Part shown: one piece after another, positions 1 to 9,383 of the stretch
Numbering within the stretch: position 1 is the stretch's first letter
Layout of the letters: every line of letters begins with the position of its first letter
Assembly: GCA_003454835.1 (NCBI GenBank)
Contig: DMTA01000275.1
Coordinates: 1-23,798 of the forward strand
DNA from: Achromobacter sp.
GTDB taxonomy: Bacteria > Pseudomonadota > Gammaproteobacteria > Burkholderiales > Burkholderiaceae_B
DNA: 23,798 nt
Direction: 5' to 3'
The notes under the pieces: model-generated
Database searches by the model: none
The model's input: the letters and a program-made list of their open reading frames with translations, nothing else
Told to the model about the DNA's origin: nothing
Translations under genes and position numbers: made by a program

Positions 1-756
1 ATCCCGAATGTGCGCGTGGAAACCGCCGAAGTCGACGCCCATGCGCGCATCGGCTGGTTCCGGTCCGTCGCCAACATTCCGCATGCCTTCGCGGCCCAGT
101 GCTTCATCGACGAACTCGCGCGCCGCGCGGGCAAGGATCCTCAGGCATTCGCGCTGGATCTCATCGGTCCGTCCCGCCAGATCGATCCCGGCACGCTGGG
201 CGACACGTGGAATTACACCGAGTCCCCCGAACGCTACCCCTACGACACCGGGCGCCTGCGCGGCGTGATCGAAGCCGCGTGCAAGGGGGCCGGCTGGGGC
301 CGCGCATTGCCGAAGGGGCACGGACTGGGGCTGGCCTTCTGCTACAGCTTCATGAGCTACACCGCCACCGTTGTCGAGGTGGCGGTAGACGACAAGGGCG
401 AGATCCGCGTCGTCGCCGTGGACATGGCGATGGACTGCGGCCCGCAGATCAACCCCGAACGCATCCGCGCGCAGATGGAAGGCGGCGCCATCATGGGGCT
501 GAGCCTGGCGTTGACCAGCGAGATCACTTTCGAAAAAGGCCGCGTGAAGCAAAGCAACTTCCACGACTACGAGGTGCTGCGCCACAACGCGTCGCCGCGC
601 GTGATCCGCACGCACCTGGTCAACGACGACCACGCGCTGCCGCCGGGCGGCGTGGGCGAACCGCCGGTGCCGCCCGTTGCCCCCGCCCTGTGCAACGCAA
701 TCTTCGCCGCGACGGGCAAGCGGATCCGCAGCCTGCCGGTCCGCAAGGTGGCATAA
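1..756 (+). CDS. Molybdopterin-binding large subunit of a xanthine dehydrogenase-family hydroxylase (IorB-like), C-terminal part
   Basis: Partial gene; the reading frame is open from base 1, so the start lies upstream. The 251 visible residues match the C-terminal second molybdopterin-binding domain of molybdenum hydroxylase large subunits. Within it are a DCGPQINPERIRAQMEGGAIMG-type cofactor-binding segment (bases about 436-500) and a GVGEPPVPP motif near the end, whose glutamate (bases 658-660) corresponds to the catalytic Glu of the family. The ending, with an ALCNAIFAATGKRIRSLP-like stretch, is typical of isoquinoline 1-oxidoreductase beta (IorB) and aldehyde oxidase relatives. Such enzymes hydroxylate N-heterocycles or oxidise aldehydes, together with a small [2Fe-2S] subunit that is probably encoded upstream. 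The XdhC-type factor 74 bp downstream supports the assignment. The substrate cannot be told from this fragment. Confidence 0.85.
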   Translation: MPNVRVETAEVDAHARIGWFRSVANIPHAFAAQCFIDELARRAGKDPQAFALDLIGPSRQIDPGTLGDTWNYTESPERYPYDTGRLRGVIEAACKGAGWGRALPKGHGLGLAFCYSFMSYTATVVEVAVDDKGEIRVVAVDMAMDCGPQINPERIRAQMEGGAIMGLSLALTSEITFEKGRVKQSNFHDYEVLRHNASPRVIRTHLVNDDHALPPGGVGEPPVPPVAPALCNAIFAATGKRIRSLPVRKVA

Positions 757-830
757 GGGCGAGGCCAACCAAATGACTGAGTCAGGACAGCCCGCCATGA
801 ACGCCTTTCCGTTTTGCATGGAGCACGCCG

Positions 831-1796
831 ATGGAAAGCGTTGATGTCCGCGTGCTGCGCGCCGCGCGCGACTGGCTGGTGGCCGGGCATCGCCTGATGC
901 TGGTCACCGTCGTCAAAACCTGGGGCTCGTCCCCGCGGCCGGTCGGATCCATGATGGTGTTGCGCGAGGACGGCCGGTGCATCGGCTCGGTGTCCGGCGG
1001 CTGCATCGAGGACGACCTGATCCACCGCTACACCCGGGCCTACGGCGACGGGACCATTCCGCAATCGGCGCCCGAGTTGGTCCGCTACGGCGTCACGGCC
1101 GACGAGGCGCACCAGTTCGGGCTGCCGTGCGGCGGCACGCTGGAGCTGCTGCTGGAATTTGCGCCGGATGGCGGGACGCTGGATGAACTGGTCCGCCGGC
1201 TCGAGGCTGGCCAGCTCGTGCAGCGGACAGTCGATTGCGCCAGCGGCGCGGTCACGCTCGGCGATGCATCGGCGCCCGAGGCCCTGCATTTCGATGGCGT
1301 CACCCTGTCCAGCACGCTGGGGCCCCAGTATCGCCTGCTGCTGATCGGCGCCGGGTCGCTGGCGGAACACCTCGCCACCATGGCGCTGTTCAATGACTTC
1401 GCGGTCACCGTGTGCGACCCGCGCATCGAGCACCTGGGCACCTGGTCCGTCGACGGCGTGGCCTTCACCACCGAAATGCCCGACGATGCCGTGCGCGCGC
1501 TGAACCCGGATTCCCGCACCTGCATCGTGGCGCTCAGCCACGATCCCAAGCTCGACGACATGGCGTTGCTGGAAGCGCTTCACAGTCCCGCGTTCTACGT
1601 CGGCGCCATCGGCTCGCGCCGCAATGCCGCCAGCCGCCGGCAGCGGTTCATCGAGCATCTGGACGAAACGGAAGCATCCATGCAACGACTGCACTCGCCG
1701 GTCGGTCTGCACATCGGCAGCAAGACACCGGCGGAAATCGCAGTCAGCGTGATGGCGCATATTCTGGCGGTAAAGAATGGCGTGATGGCCGGATAG
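831..1796 (+). CDS. XdhC/CoxI family molybdenum cofactor insertion protein
   Basis: A 321-residue protein with both domains of the XdhC/CoxI family. The N-terminal CoxI domain contains GSSPRPVGSMMV and VSGGCIEDDL (about residues 28-65). The C-terminal Rossmann-like domain begins at LLLIGAGSLAEHLA (about residue 170) and continues through CDPR and VGAIGSRRNAASRRQR. XdhC proteins bind molybdenum cofactor and help sulfurate it and insert it into xanthine dehydrogenase-type enzymes in the cytoplasm. The position just after the molybdenum hydroxylase subunit fits that role. The ATG at 831 is preceded by TGGAG (819-823) at good spacing. The 74-bp gap to the preceding gene suggests cotranscription. 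The partner enzyme is inferred from adjacency only. Confidence 0.88.
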   Translation: MESVDVRVLRAARDWLVAGHRLMLVTVVKTWGSSPRPVGSMMVLREDGRCIGSVSGGCIEDDLIHRYTRAYGDGTIPQSAPELVRYGVTADEAHQFGLPCGGTLELLLEFAPDGGTLDELVRRLEAGQLVQRTVDCASGAVTLGDASAPEALHFDGVTLSSTLGPQYRLLLIGAGSLAEHLATMALFNDFAVTVCDPRIEHLGTWSVDGVAFTTEMPDDAVRALNPDSRTCIVALSHDPKLDDMALLEALHSPAFYVGAIGSRRNAASRRQRFIEHLDETEASMQRLHSPVGLHIGSKTPAEIAVSVMAHILAVKNGVMAG

Positions 1797-1807
1797 CGGC
1801 GCGGCCG

Positions 1808-1836
1808 TTCGCAAGCGATGTGTACCTGTCTATACT
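1808..1836 (+). promoter_or_regulatory. Putative hutC promoter with overlapping HutC-like half-palindrome
   Basis: TTCGCA (1808-1813) and TATACT (1831-1836) sit 17 bp apart, a good sigma-70 arrangement 48 bp before the hutC start. TGTCTATACT (1827-1836) overlaps the -10 and matches 8 of 10 positions of the TGTATATACA core of the perfect palindrome ahead of hutU. Autorepression by HutC is the natural inference; it has not been shown. Confidence 0.45.
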
Positions 1837-1884
1837 AGGAACCGCATTTTTCGTCGCTTACGTGTCGCACTTCCAGGATCCCCC

Positions 1885-2628
1885 GTGGCCGCATCTCCCC
1901 CCCGATTGCCCGTCCAGGCCAATGCCCTGCCCGCCCCGCTGTACGCGCAGGTCAAGCAGATGATCGCGCAGCAGATCCGCAGCGGCGCCTGGCCGGCACA
2001 TCATCGCGTGCCATCGGAAGCCGAGCTGGTCGATGAACTGGGATTCAGCCGCATGACGATCAACCGCGCGCTACGCGAGCTGACCGCCGAAGGCCTGCTG
2101 GTGCGCATGCAAGGGGTCGGCACCTTCGTCGCGCAGCCCAAGGCCCGCTCTGCCCTCTTCGCCGTGAACAACATTGCCGATGAGATCACGGCGCGCAACC
2201 ACCGCCACCACAGCCGCGTCGTGCGGCTGGCTGAGGAAGCCGCCGGCGCCGAGCAGGCGCAGGCATTGGACATCCGCGCAGGCCAGCCGGTGTTTCATTC
2301 ACTGATCGTCCATTACGAAGACGACGTGCCGATCCAGCTTGAGGACCGCTACGTCAATGTCCGCCTTGCCCCTGACTACTTGCAGCAGGACTTCACGCAA
2401 AGCACGCCGTACGAATACCTGACGCGTGTAGCGCCGCTGAGCGCCGGTGAGCACGTGGTCGAGGCCATTCTGGCCAAGCCGCGCGAGTGCCAGTTGCTGC
2501 AGATCGACCGCGATGAACCCTGCCTCCTGATCCGCCGCCGCACTTGGTCCGGCGACCGCGCGGTGACGCTGGCCCGGCTGATCCATCCGGGTTCGCGGCA
2601 CCGGCTGGAAGGCACATTCACGACGTGA
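1885..2628 (+). CDS. hutC: Histidine utilisation repressor HutC (GntR family, UTRA domain)
   Basis: A 247-residue regulator. The N-terminal GntR winged helix-turn-helix spans about residues 18-85 (PLYAQVKQMI, VPSEAELVDELGFSRMTINRALREL, GVGTFVAQP) and is followed by a UTRA ligand-binding domain at about residues 100-240. HutC represses hut genes and is released by urocanate, the product of histidine ammonia-lyase. The start is GTG at 1885, with AGGA at 1875-1878; no ATG with a better site lies upstream. It stands alone ahead of the catabolic genes, separated by a strong terminator, with a perfect HutC-type palindrome before hutU. A GntR/UTRA protein alone would be a broad call, but this context makes HutC very likely. 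Confidence 0.9.
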   Translation: MAASPPRLPVQANALPAPLYAQVKQMIAQQIRSGAWPAHHRVPSEAELVDELGFSRMTINRALRELTAEGLLVRMQGVGTFVAQPKARSALFAVNNIADEITARNHRHHSRVVRLAEEAAGAEQAQALDIRAGQPVFHSLIVHYEDDVPIQLEDRYVNVRLAPDYLQQDFTQSTPYEYLTRVAPLSAGEHVVEAILAKPRECQLLQIDRDEPCLLIRRRTWSGDRAVTLARLIHPGSRHRLEGTFTT

Positions 2629-2727
2629 AGGCCGCCGCTTTCCGCAGCGCTTCTCGTATGACTGCGCCGGCCGCGTCCGGCTGAACTGCAACGCGCCATT
2701 GCGGCGCCCTCCCGCACGATCCCTCCA

Positions 2728-2758
2728 ATGCCGAAACCTCGCGGGTTTCGGCATTTTT
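2728..2758 (+). terminator. Rho-independent terminator after hutC
   Basis: An 11-bp perfect stem (2728-2738 pairing with 2744-2754) has a 5-nt loop and is followed by a T run (2754-2758). It ends hutC transcription 100 bp after the stop codon, so hutU must have its own promoter. Confidence 0.85.
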
Positions 2759-2798
2759 CATTGGGGTAATCCCTCACCCACAAATCAGTCATCTGCTA

Positions 2799-2810
2799 TT
2801 GTATATACAA
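2799..2810. promoter_or_regulatory. HutC operator (perfect palindrome)
   Basis: TTGTATATACAA is a perfect 12-bp palindrome, 73 bp ahead of the hutU start. It matches the TGTATATACA-type core known for HutC operators in pseudomonads. A weak sigma-70 promoter could use TTGTAT in the palindrome as -35 and TAAGAT (2823-2828) as -10, so bound repressor would block it. The operator is supported by sequence and context; the promoter is a guess. Confidence 0.75.
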
Positions 2811-2883
2811 CCATAGTCGTCTTAAGATCTGCTCACTTTGGCGCTGGATCACAGCGCACCTTGACCCGATCCAGGAGACTCAC

Positions 2884-4563
2884 TTGAACGCTTCCACCCG
2901 ATTCCGCGACGTCGTCATCCGCGCCCCGCGCGGCAGCCAACTCAATACCAAAAGCTGGCTGACCGAAGCGCCCCTGCGCATGCTGATGAACAACCTCGAC
3001 CCCGATGTAGCCGAGAACCCTGACGAGCTGGTCGTCTATGGCGGCATCGGCCGCGCGGCCCGCGACTGGGACTGCTACGACAAGATCGTTGAATCGCTCA
3101 AGGCCTTGAACGATGACGAAACCCTGCTCGTGCAATCGGGCAAGCCGGTGGGGGTGTTCAAGACGCACGCCAACGCGCCGCGTGTCCTCATCGCCAACTC
3201 CAACCTCGTCCCGCACTGGGCCACGTGGGAACACTTCAACGAACTGGATGCCAAAGGCCTGGCCATGTACGGTCAGATGACCGCAGGGAGCTGGATCTAC
3301 ATCGGCAGCCAGGGCATCGTGCAAGGCACGTACGAAACCTTTGTCGAAGCCGGGCGCCAGCACTATGGCGGAAACCTTGCCGGGCGCTGGGTGCTGACCG
3401 CCGGCCTGGGCGGCATGGGCGGCGCGCAGCCGCTGGCCGCCACGCTGGCCGGTGCGTGCTCCCTGAACATCGAATGCCAGCAGAGCCGCATCGACTTCCG
3501 TCTGCGCACCCGTTACGTGGACGAGCAGGCGGCCAACCTGGACGACGCGCTGGCCCGCATCGCCAGGCACACCCAGGCCGGCCGCGCCGTCTCCATCGCG
3601 CTGTGCGGCAACGCCGCCGAGATCCTGCCCGAACTCGTGCGCCGCGGCGTCAAGCCCGACATGGCCACCGACCAGACCAGCGCGCACGACCCCCTGAACG
3701 GCTACCTGCCGGCCGGTTGGTCCTGGCAGGAATACCGCGACCGGGCGCAGCGCGAGCCGGCGGCGGTCATCAAGGCCGCCAAGCAGTCGATGGCCGTGCA
3801 CGTGCAAGCCATGCTGGCCTTCCAGCGCCAGGGCATCCCCACCTTCGACTACGGCAACAACATCCGCCAGATGGCCAAGGAAGAAGGCGTCGCCGATGCG
3901 TTCGACTTTCCCGGTTTCGTGCCGGCTTACATCCGCCCGCTCTTCTGCCGCGGCGTGGGCCCCTTCCGCTGGGCTGCGCTGTCCGGCGATCCGCAAGACA
4001 TCTACAAGACCGACGCCAAGGTCAAGGAACTGATACCCGACGACGCCCACCTGCACCATTGGCTCAGCATGGCGCGCGAGCGCATCAGCTTCCAGGGTCT
4101 GCCCGCCCGCATCTGCTGGGTCGGCCTGGGCGCGCGCGCCAAGCTGGGCCTGGCGTTCAACGAAATGGTGAGATCCGGCGAACTGTCGGCGCCCATCGTC
4201 ATCGGCCGTGATCACCTGGACTCCGGGTCGGTCGCCAGCCCCAACCGCGAAACCGAATCCATGCGCGACGGCTCGGACGCCGTGTCCGACTGGCCGCTGC
4301 TCAATGCCCTGCTGAACACCGCCAGCGGCGCAACGTGGGTATCGCTGCACCACGGCGGCGGCGTCGGCATGGGCTTCTCGCAGCATTCCGGCATGGTGAT
4401 CGTGTGCGACGGCACCGACGCCGCCGCCGAGCGCATCGCCCGCGTGCTGACCAACGACCCGGCCACGGGCGTGATGCGGCACGCGGACGCCGGGTACCAG
4501 ATCGCCATCGACTGCGCGCACGAACAGGGCTTGAACCTTCCCATGGTGACCGGCAAACGCTGA
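2884..4563 (+). CDS. hutU: Urocanate hydratase
   Basis: A 559-residue protein of normal length for urocanase. It converts urocanate to 4-imidazolone-5-propionate using tightly bound NAD+, the second step of histidine breakdown, in the cytoplasm. The family signature [10 protein letters not shown] is present, and its cysteine is residue 411 counted from the TTG start, close to the active-site Cys410 known for the Pseudomonas enzyme. A glycine-rich [12 protein letters not shown] segment (about residues 176-187) fits NAD+ binding. The start is TTG at 2884 with AGGAG at 2873-2877; the next ATG would remove conserved N-terminal sequence. It is the first gene after the HutC operator and leads the hutUHTI run. 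Confidence 0.97.
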   Translation: MNASTRFRDVVIRAPRGSQLNTKSWLTEAPLRMLMNNLDPDVAENPDELVVYGGIGRAARDWDCYDKIVESLKALNDDETLLVQSGKPVGVFKTHANAPRVLIANSNLVPHWATWEHFNELDAKGLAMYGQMTAGSWIYIGSQGIVQGTYETFVEAGRQHYGGNLAGRWVLTAGLGGMGGAQPLAATLAGACSLNIECQQSRIDFRLRTRYVDEQAANLDDALARIARHTQAGRAVSIALCGNAAEILPELVRRGVKPDMATDQTSAHDPLNGYLPAGWSWQEYRDRAQREPAAVIKAAKQSMAVHVQAMLAFQRQGIPTFDYGNNIRQMAKEEGVADAFDFPGFVPAYIRPLFCRGVGPFRWAALSGDPQDIYKTDAKVKELIPDDAHLHHWLSMARERISFQGLPARICWVGLGARAKLGLAFNEMVRSGELSAPIVIGRDHLDSGSVASPNRETESMRDGSDAVSDWPLLNALLNTASGATWVSLHHGGGVGMGFSQHSGMVIVCDGTDAAAERIARVLTNDPATGVMRHADAGYQIAIDCAHEQGLNLPMVTGKR

Positions 4564-4570
4564 CCCCCGC

Positions 4571-4600
4571 GCGGCGGCCTACGGATGGACCGGCCGGCGC
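4571..4600 (+). other. GC-rich hairpin in the hutU-hutH spacer
   Basis: Bases 4571-4579 pair with 4592-4600 (8 of 9 pairs, one G-G mismatch) around a 12-nt loop. There is no T run, so it is not a standard terminator. The right arm contains the CCGGCCGGC string that recurs in the other hut spacers. An RNA-stability or attenuation role is speculative. Confidence 0.4.
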
Positions 4601-4657
4601 AACAGACTGCATAACAACGATTGCAAGCAGCCGGACCACCGGCGTAGGAGAAGAGGA

Positions 4658-6187
4658 ATGGAATTGCACGTGAAACCGGGCCAACTGACGCTGGCCGACC
4701 TGCGGCGCGCCTATCAGCAGCCTGTGCGCCTGACGCTGGATCCCGGCGCCGCGCAGGCCATCGACGCCAGTGTGGCCACGGTTGAACGCATCATCGCCGA
4801 AGGCCGCACGGTCTACGGCATCAATACCGGCTTTGGCCTGCTGGCCTCCACCAAGATCGCGCGCGAAGACCTGCAGGCGTTGCAGACGTCGCTGGTCCGT
4901 TCCCACGCGGCGGGCGTGGGCGAAGCGCTGGACGACGCCATGGTTCGGCTCATCATGGTGCTCAAGATCAACAGCCTGGCTCGCGGTTACTCGGGCGTGC
5001 GCCGCCACGTCATCGACAGCCTGATCGCGCTGGTCAACGCGGGCGTGTACCCGCACATCCCGCTGAAGGGTTCCGTGGGCGCGTCCGGCGACCTGGCTCC
5101 GCTTGCCCACATGTCGTTGGTGCTGCTGGGCGAAAGCCAGGCGCGCCACCAAGGCGAATGGCTGCCCGCGCGCGAGGCGCTGGCGCGCGCCGGCCTGGAA
5201 CCGCTGACGCTGGCCGCCAAGGAAGGGCTGGCCCTCTTGAACGGCACCCAGGTGTCCACCGCGTTCGCGCTGCGCGGCCTGTTCGAAGCCGAAGACATGG
5301 TGGCCGCGGGCCTGGTGTGCGGCAGCCTCAGCGTCGAGGCCATGCTGGGCTCGCGCGCACCGTTCGATGCCCGCATCCACGCCGCGCGCGGCCAGCCTGG
5401 GCAGATCGACGTGGCCGCCGTCTACCGCAGCCTTTTGGGCGACGACAGCGAGGTCGGCCACTCCCACGCCGATTGCGGCAAGGTGCAGGACCCCTACTCC
5501 CTGCGCTGCCAACCCCAGGTGATGGGCGCCTGCCTCACGCAGATCCGCCACGCCGCGCAGGTCCTGGAAATCGAATCGAACGCCGTGTCCGACAACCCCC
5601 TGGTGTTCGTCGAACAAGGCGACGTCATCTCCGGCGGCAACTTTCATGCAGAACCGGTGGCGCTGGTTGCCGACAACCTGGCGCTGGCGCTGGCCGAGAT
5701 CGGCGCGCTGGCGGAACGGCGCATTGCGCTGATGATGGACAAGCACATGTCGCAGCTGCCGCCGTTCCTGGTCCGCAAGGGCGGCGTCAACTCGGGGTTC
5801 ATGATCGCCCAGGTGACGGCCGCGGCGCTGGCCAGCGACAACAAGGCATTGGCGCATCCGGCCAGCGTGGACAGCATGCCCACGTCGGCCAACCAGGAGG
5901 ATCACGTGTCGATGGCGCCCAACGCGGGCAAGCGGCTGTGGGCCATGGCCGACAACGTGCGCGACATCCTGGCCATCGAATGGCTGGGCGCTTGCCAAGG
6001 CCTGGACTTCCGAGAAGGACTCAAGACGTCGCCGCAACTGGAAGCCGCGCGCCGCGCCCTGCGCGAGAAGGTGCCCCATTACGAGGAAGACCGCTTCTTC
6101 GCGCCCGACATCGCGGCGGCCAGCGACCTGATCGGCGCGCAAGTCATGAACGGCCTGATGCCCGCGGGTCTGCTGCCCAGCCTCTGA
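4658..6187 (+). CDS. hutH: Histidine ammonia-lyase
   Basis: A 509-residue enzyme that removes ammonia from L-histidine to give urocanate, the first step of the pathway and the source of the HutC inducer. The MIO cofactor forms from Ala142-Ser143-Gly144 in [14 protein letters not shown], matching the known Ser143 of the Pseudomonas enzyme and confirming the ATG at 4658. Other family blocks are YGINTGFG (about residue 53) and [19 protein letters not shown] at 4646-4650 is the ribosome-binding site. It follows hutU by 94 bp on the same strand and is probably cotranscribed. Phenylalanine or tyrosine ammonia-lyases share the fold, but the hut context settles the substrate. Confidence 0.97.
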   Translation: MELHVKPGQLTLADLRRAYQQPVRLTLDPGAAQAIDASVATVERIIAEGRTVYGINTGFGLLASTKIAREDLQALQTSLVRSHAAGVGEALDDAMVRLIMVLKINSLARGYSGVRRHVIDSLIALVNAGVYPHIPLKGSVGASGDLAPLAHMSLVLLGESQARHQGEWLPAREALARAGLEPLTLAAKEGLALLNGTQVSTAFALRGLFEAEDMVAAGLVCGSLSVEAMLGSRAPFDARIHAARGQPGQIDVAAVYRSLLGDDSEVGHSHADCGKVQDPYSLRCQPQVMGACLTQIRHAAQVLEIESNAVSDNPLVFVEQGDVISGGNFHAEPVALVADNLALALAEIGALAERRIALMMDKHMSQLPPFLVRKGGVNSGFMIAQVTAAALASDNKALAHPASVDSMPTSANQEDHVSMAPNAGKRLWAMADNVRDILAIEWLGACQGLDFREGLKTSPQLEAARRALREKVPHYEEDRFFAPDIAAASDLIGAQVMNGLMPAGLLPSL

Positions 6188-6197
6188 TGCCCCCCTC

Positions 6198-6219
6198 CCG
6201 GCCGGACGCATCCGGCCGG
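6198..6219 (+). other. Perfect GC hairpin in the hutH-permease spacer
   Basis: A perfect 9-bp stem (6198-6206 with 6211-6219, CCGGCCGGA and its complement) has a 4-nt CGCA loop, starting 11 bp after the hutH stop. With no T run it is more likely an mRNA-processing or stability element, or a weak partial terminator, than a full stop. The remaining 90 bp before the permease shows nothing else clear. Confidence 0.55.
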
Positions 6220-6307
6220 CATCGTCACACCGCGCGCAAGGCCCCCATCAGAAGGCGCCTGCGCGCCCCTTCACGCGAGACCGACCAAGGAACCGAGAGA
6301 GACAACA

Positions 6308-7738
6308 ATGCAAGCATTCTCGCAGTCAGACACACCGGCAGAAGCGCAGACACTCAAACGGGGGCTGAACGCCCGGCATATCCGTTTCATGGCATTGGGC
6401 TCGGCCATTGGCACGGGCCTTTTCTACGGGTCTGCCGAGGCGATCCAGGCGGCTGGTCCTTCGGTACTGCTGGCCTACCTGGTCGCCGGCGCCGCCGTCT
6501 ATATGGTCATGCGCGCCCTTGGCGAAATGTCGGTGCGCAACCCGGTGTCCGGCTCGTTCGGGCACTACACCACGCAATATCTGGGGCCGCTGGCCGGCTT
6601 TCTGACAGGCTGGACCTACGCATTCGAGATGATCGTCGTCTGTCTGACCGACATCACCGCGTTCGGGCTGTACATGGGGTTCTGGTATCCCGACGTGCCG
6701 CGATGGATCTGGGTCCTGTCCATCGTCTTCTTCATCGGCGCCATCAACCTGCTGTCGGTAAAGGTATTTGGCGAACTGGAGTTCTGGCTGTCGCTGCTGA
6801 AGGTCGGCGCCATCGTCGCGATGATCGCCGGCGGCCTGGGCATCATGCTGTTCGGCATGGGAATGGGCGCGGACAGCGCCGCAACCGGTGTGCACAACCT
6901 GTGGGAGCACGGCGGCTTCATGCCCAACGGCGTGAGCGGGCTGATTGCATCGCTGGCCGTCGTGGTATTCGCATTTGGCGGCATCGAGATCATCGGCATC
7001 ACCGCCGGCGAAGCCAAGGACCCCGGCCGCACCATCCCCCGCGCCATCAACGCCGTGCCGATGCGCATACTGCTGTTCTACGTGCTGACGCTGTTCGTGC
7101 TGATGTCCATCTTCCCGTGGACTCGGATCGACAGCAAAAGCAGCCCGTTCGTGCAGATCTTCGACAGCCTCGGCATCAGCTCCGCGGCCACCATCCTGAA
7201 CATCGTCGTGATCTCGGCGGCGGTATCGGCCATCAACAGCGACATCTTCGGCGCGGGCCGCATGCTGTTCGGCATGGCCCAGCAAGGCCAGGCGCCGCGC
7301 GGCTTTGCCTCCGTTTCAAGCAACGGCGTGCCGTGGATGACGGTGGTGGTGATGACGGTGGCGCTGCTCTTCGGCGTACTGCTGAACTATCTGATCCCTG
7401 AGAATGTATTCCTCCTGATCGCCTCCATTGCCACGTTCGCCACGGTCTGGGTGTGGCTGATGATCCTGCTGTCGCAGGTGGCGATGCGGCGCAAGATGAG
7501 CCCGGAGGAGATCTCGCAATTGAAATTCCCTGTGCCGTTCTGGCCGCTGGGCCCCTTGATCGCCATTGCTTTCATGGCCTTCGTGATCGCGGTGCTGGGC
7601 TATTTCCCCGGCACACAGAAGGCCCTGGTCGTGGGCGTTGTCTGGATCGCGCTGCTTTGCCTGGCCTATCGCCTCTGGGTTTATCCCAGGCGCCTTCCCG
7701 AACGAGAGCCGGTTCCCGCGGCTCAGGGTTCCGATTGA
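6308..7738 (+). CDS. hutT: Amino acid permease, probable histidine transporter (HutT/ProY-like)
   Basis: A 476-residue inner-membrane protein of the APC amino acid permease family, with about 12 hydrophobic segments. The conserved first transmembrane signature [13 protein letters not shown] lies at about residues 31-43, and the consensus amphipathic region with [13 protein letters not shown] follows. The family uses proton or sodium symport to import amino acids; placement between hutH and hutI implies histidine as substrate. The ATG at 6308 has a purine-rich GAGAGAG site just upstream. Specificity within the LysP/ProY/HutT branch cannot be proven by eye, so proline or another cationic amino acid remains possible. 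Confidence 0.85.
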   Translation: MQAFSQSDTPAEAQTLKRGLNARHIRFMALGSAIGTGLFYGSAEAIQAAGPSVLLAYLVAGAAVYMVMRALGEMSVRNPVSGSFGHYTTQYLGPLAGFLTGWTYAFEMIVVCLTDITAFGLYMGFWYPDVPRWIWVLSIVFFIGAINLLSVKVFGELEFWLSLLKVGAIVAMIAGGLGIMLFGMGMGADSAATGVHNLWEHGGFMPNGVSGLIASLAVVVFAFGGIEIIGITAGEAKDPGRTIPRAINAVPMRILLFYVLTLFVLMSIFPWTRIDSKSSPFVQIFDSLGISSAATILNIVVISAAVSAINSDIFGAGRMLFGMAQQGQAPRGFASVSSNGVPWMTVVVMTVALLFGVLLNYLIPENVFLLIASIATFATVWVWLMILLSQVAMRRKMSPEEISQLKFPVPFWPLGPLIAIAFMAFVIAVLGYFPGTQKALVVGVVWIALLCLAYRLWVYPRRLPEREPVPAAQGSD

Positions 7739-7746
7739 TCGACGCG

Positions 7747-7777
7747 GCGCCGGCCGGCGGGGTTTGCGCCGGCCGGC
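7747..7777 (+). other. GC hairpin and 12-bp direct repeat in the permease-hutI spacer
   Basis: GCGCCGGCCGGC occurs twice (7747-7758 and 7766-7777). Because GCCGGCCGGC is its own reverse complement, the two copies also form a perfect 10-bp hairpin (7749-7758 with 7768-7777) around a 9-nt loop. It lies 10 bp ahead of the hutI ribosome-binding site. Its right arm shares CCGGCCGGCATC with the hairpin after hutH. Confidence 0.55.
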
Positions 7778-7798
7778 ATCTGCATCAAGGAGAAAAGC

Positions 7799-9013
7799 AT
7801 GAGACAGGTCTGGCGACATTGCCACGCCGCCACGATGGCCGGCGGCACGTATTCCGTGATCGACAACGCGGCCATCGTGACGCGGGCCGATCGCATCGAA
7901 TGGATCGGCCCCGATTCAGAATTACCCGCCGTGGATGCCGCGCACGTCCATGACCTGGGCGGCACGTGGGTCACGCCCGGCCTCGTCGATTGCCACACCC
8001 ACCTGATATTCGGCGGCGACCGCAGCCGCGAATTCGAACAGCGCCTGCAAGGCGTCGACTACGCCACGATCGCCGCCCAAGGCGGCGGCATCGCCAGCAC
8101 CGTACGCGCCACGCGCGCAGCGACCGAAGACGAACTGTTCGCCAGCGCCCACCGCCGTGCGTTGCAGCTGCTGCGTGATGGCGTGACGACGCTGGAGGTG
8201 AAGTCCGGCTACGGGCTCGATCTGGAGCATGAACGCAAGATGCTGCGCGTGGCGAGGCACCTGGGCCAGACGCTGCCGCTGACCGTGCGTGCAACCTGCC
8301 TAGCCGCGCACGCGCTGCCGCCGGAGTTCGCAGGGCGACCGGATGCATACATCGACGAAGTTGCGTTGACCATGCTGCCGGCGCTGGCGGCCGAGGGCCT
8401 GGTCGATGCCGTCGATGCCTTTTGCGAGCACCTGGCATTTACGCCGGCGCAGGTGGAGCGGGTGTTTCAGGCAGCCGCCCGGCTGAACCTGCCCGTGAAG
8501 CTGCATGCTGAACAACTGTCAACGTTGCATGGCGCGAGTCTGGCGGCGCGTTATGGCGCGCTTTCTGCCGACCATCTGGAATATCTGACCGAATCCGATG
8601 TGCTGGCGATGGCGAAGGCGGGAACGGTGGCGGTGCTGTTGCCCGGAGCATTCTATGCGCTGCGTGAGACGCAGTTGCCGCCGGTGGATCTGCTACGGCA
8701 TCACGGCGTGCCGATCGCGATTTCGACGGATCTGAATCCAGGGACGTCGCCGGTGCTGTCGTTGCGGTTGATGCTCAGCATGGCGTGCACGTTGTTCAGG
8801 ATGACGCCTGAGGAAGCCCTGGCGGGCGTGACGGTGAACGGGGCGCGGGCGTTGGGGTTGTCAGCGACGCATGGGACGCTGGAGGTGGGCAAGGTGGCGG
8901 ACTTTGTGGCCTGGGATATTAAGCATCCGGCTGAGCTTGCGTATTGGCTGGGGGGGGATGTGGCGAAGCGGGTGGTTCGGCATGGGGCAATGGTGGACGT
9001 GGCGGCGCTTTAG
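7799..9013 (+). CDS. hutI: Imidazolonepropionase
   Basis: A 404-residue metal-dependent amidohydrolase that opens the ring of 4-imidazolone-5-propionate to give N-formimino-L-glutamate, the third step of histidine catabolism. The metal-binding CHTH motif has histidines at residues 66 and 68. [17 protein letters not shown] and [15 protein letters not shown] blocks are characteristic of HutI. Further ligand regions are [16 protein letters not shown] and [17 protein letters not shown] at 7787-7792 precedes the ATG. It ends the hut run; the next gene converges from the other strand after 83 bp. The last 200 bases carry more G-rich codons than the rest of the operon, but the protein looks intact. 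Confidence 0.96.
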   Translation: MRQVWRHCHAATMAGGTYSVIDNAAIVTRADRIEWIGPDSELPAVDAAHVHDLGGTWVTPGLVDCHTHLIFGGDRSREFEQRLQGVDYATIAAQGGGIASTVRATRAATEDELFASAHRRALQLLRDGVTTLEVKSGYGLDLEHERKMLRVARHLGQTLPLTVRATCLAAHALPPEFAGRPDAYIDEVALTMLPALAAEGLVDAVDAFCEHLAFTPAQVERVFQAAARLNLPVKLHAEQLSTLHGASLAARYGALSADHLEYLTESDVLAMAKAGTVAVLLPGAFYALRETQLPPVDLLRHHGVPIAISTDLNPGTSPVLSLRLMLSMACTLFRMTPEEALAGVTVNGARALGLSATHGTLEVGKVADFVAWDIKHPAELAYWLGGDVAKRVVRHGAMVDVAAL

Positions 9014-9096
9014 CGTGCTGGAAGCGCCTTCAAGAAGTACGACAGCTTTTCTCCATAGCGTTCTCTGCATTAGGAAGGACACCGCAATCCGGCGTA

Positions 9097-9360
9097 TCAG
9101 CAACTGATTTTTCCGGTCGACGCGCTAGCGATCAGGCTGGCTCCGCATGTGGTCTTCATCCCCTCCACAGCGACGGGAATACCACCTACCTTGTAAGTGG
9201 CGATCCCCTCGGCAATAACGTGGACGCCGTTACACCTGGGACAAGAGACCTTGTGCCCCACGCCGGCCAACGGCCTCCCGTTGAAGTTGGTGTGTTCAAA
9301 GCCCTCCAGCACCACGCCGCCATGGTCGGTCCTGTCGCCCTTGCGAATAATGTTTGGCAT
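9097..9360 (-). CDS. PAAR-domain T6SS spike tip protein
   Basis: An 87-residue protein consisting almost wholly of a PAAR domain: GDRTDHGG near the N-terminus, GHKVSCPRCNG in the middle and GGIPVAVEGMKTTCGASLI near the end. PAAR proteins fold into a zinc-stabilised cone that caps the VgrG trimer and sharpens the type VI spike; histidine and cysteine residues supply metal ligands. The start is the ATG ending at 9360, preceded at good spacing by AAGGAG (9369-9374, complement). An in-frame start 13 codons upstream has no such site. It is the last gene of the vgrG operon, 23 bp after the downstream tla3 copy. There is no C-terminal toxin extension, so it is a plain tip. Confidence 0.88.
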   Translation of the reverse strand: MPNIIRKGDRTDHGGVVLEGFEHTNFNGRPLAGVGHKVSCPRCNGVHVIAEGIATYKVGGIPVAVEGMKTTCGASLIASASTGKISC

Positions 9361-9383
9361 CGCTATTTCTCCTTCAACTAGTC

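Noticed and set aside
4301..6211. A 636-codon antisense open frame opposite hutU/hutH, and a similar 562-codon one at 2833-4521
   Set aside because: Low-complexity His/Arg/Gly-rich translations, no ribosome-binding site, fully antisense to well-identified enzymes.
5158..7401. A 747-codon open frame on the + strand running through hutH into the permease
   Set aside because: Its translation is Arg/Gly/Pro-rich with no family motifs and overlaps two certain genes in another frame; a codon-bias shadow of high-GC DNA.
9014..9096. Bidirectional terminator between the converging hutI and PAAR genes
   Set aside because: No stem longer than about 4 bp and no T run was found on either strand.
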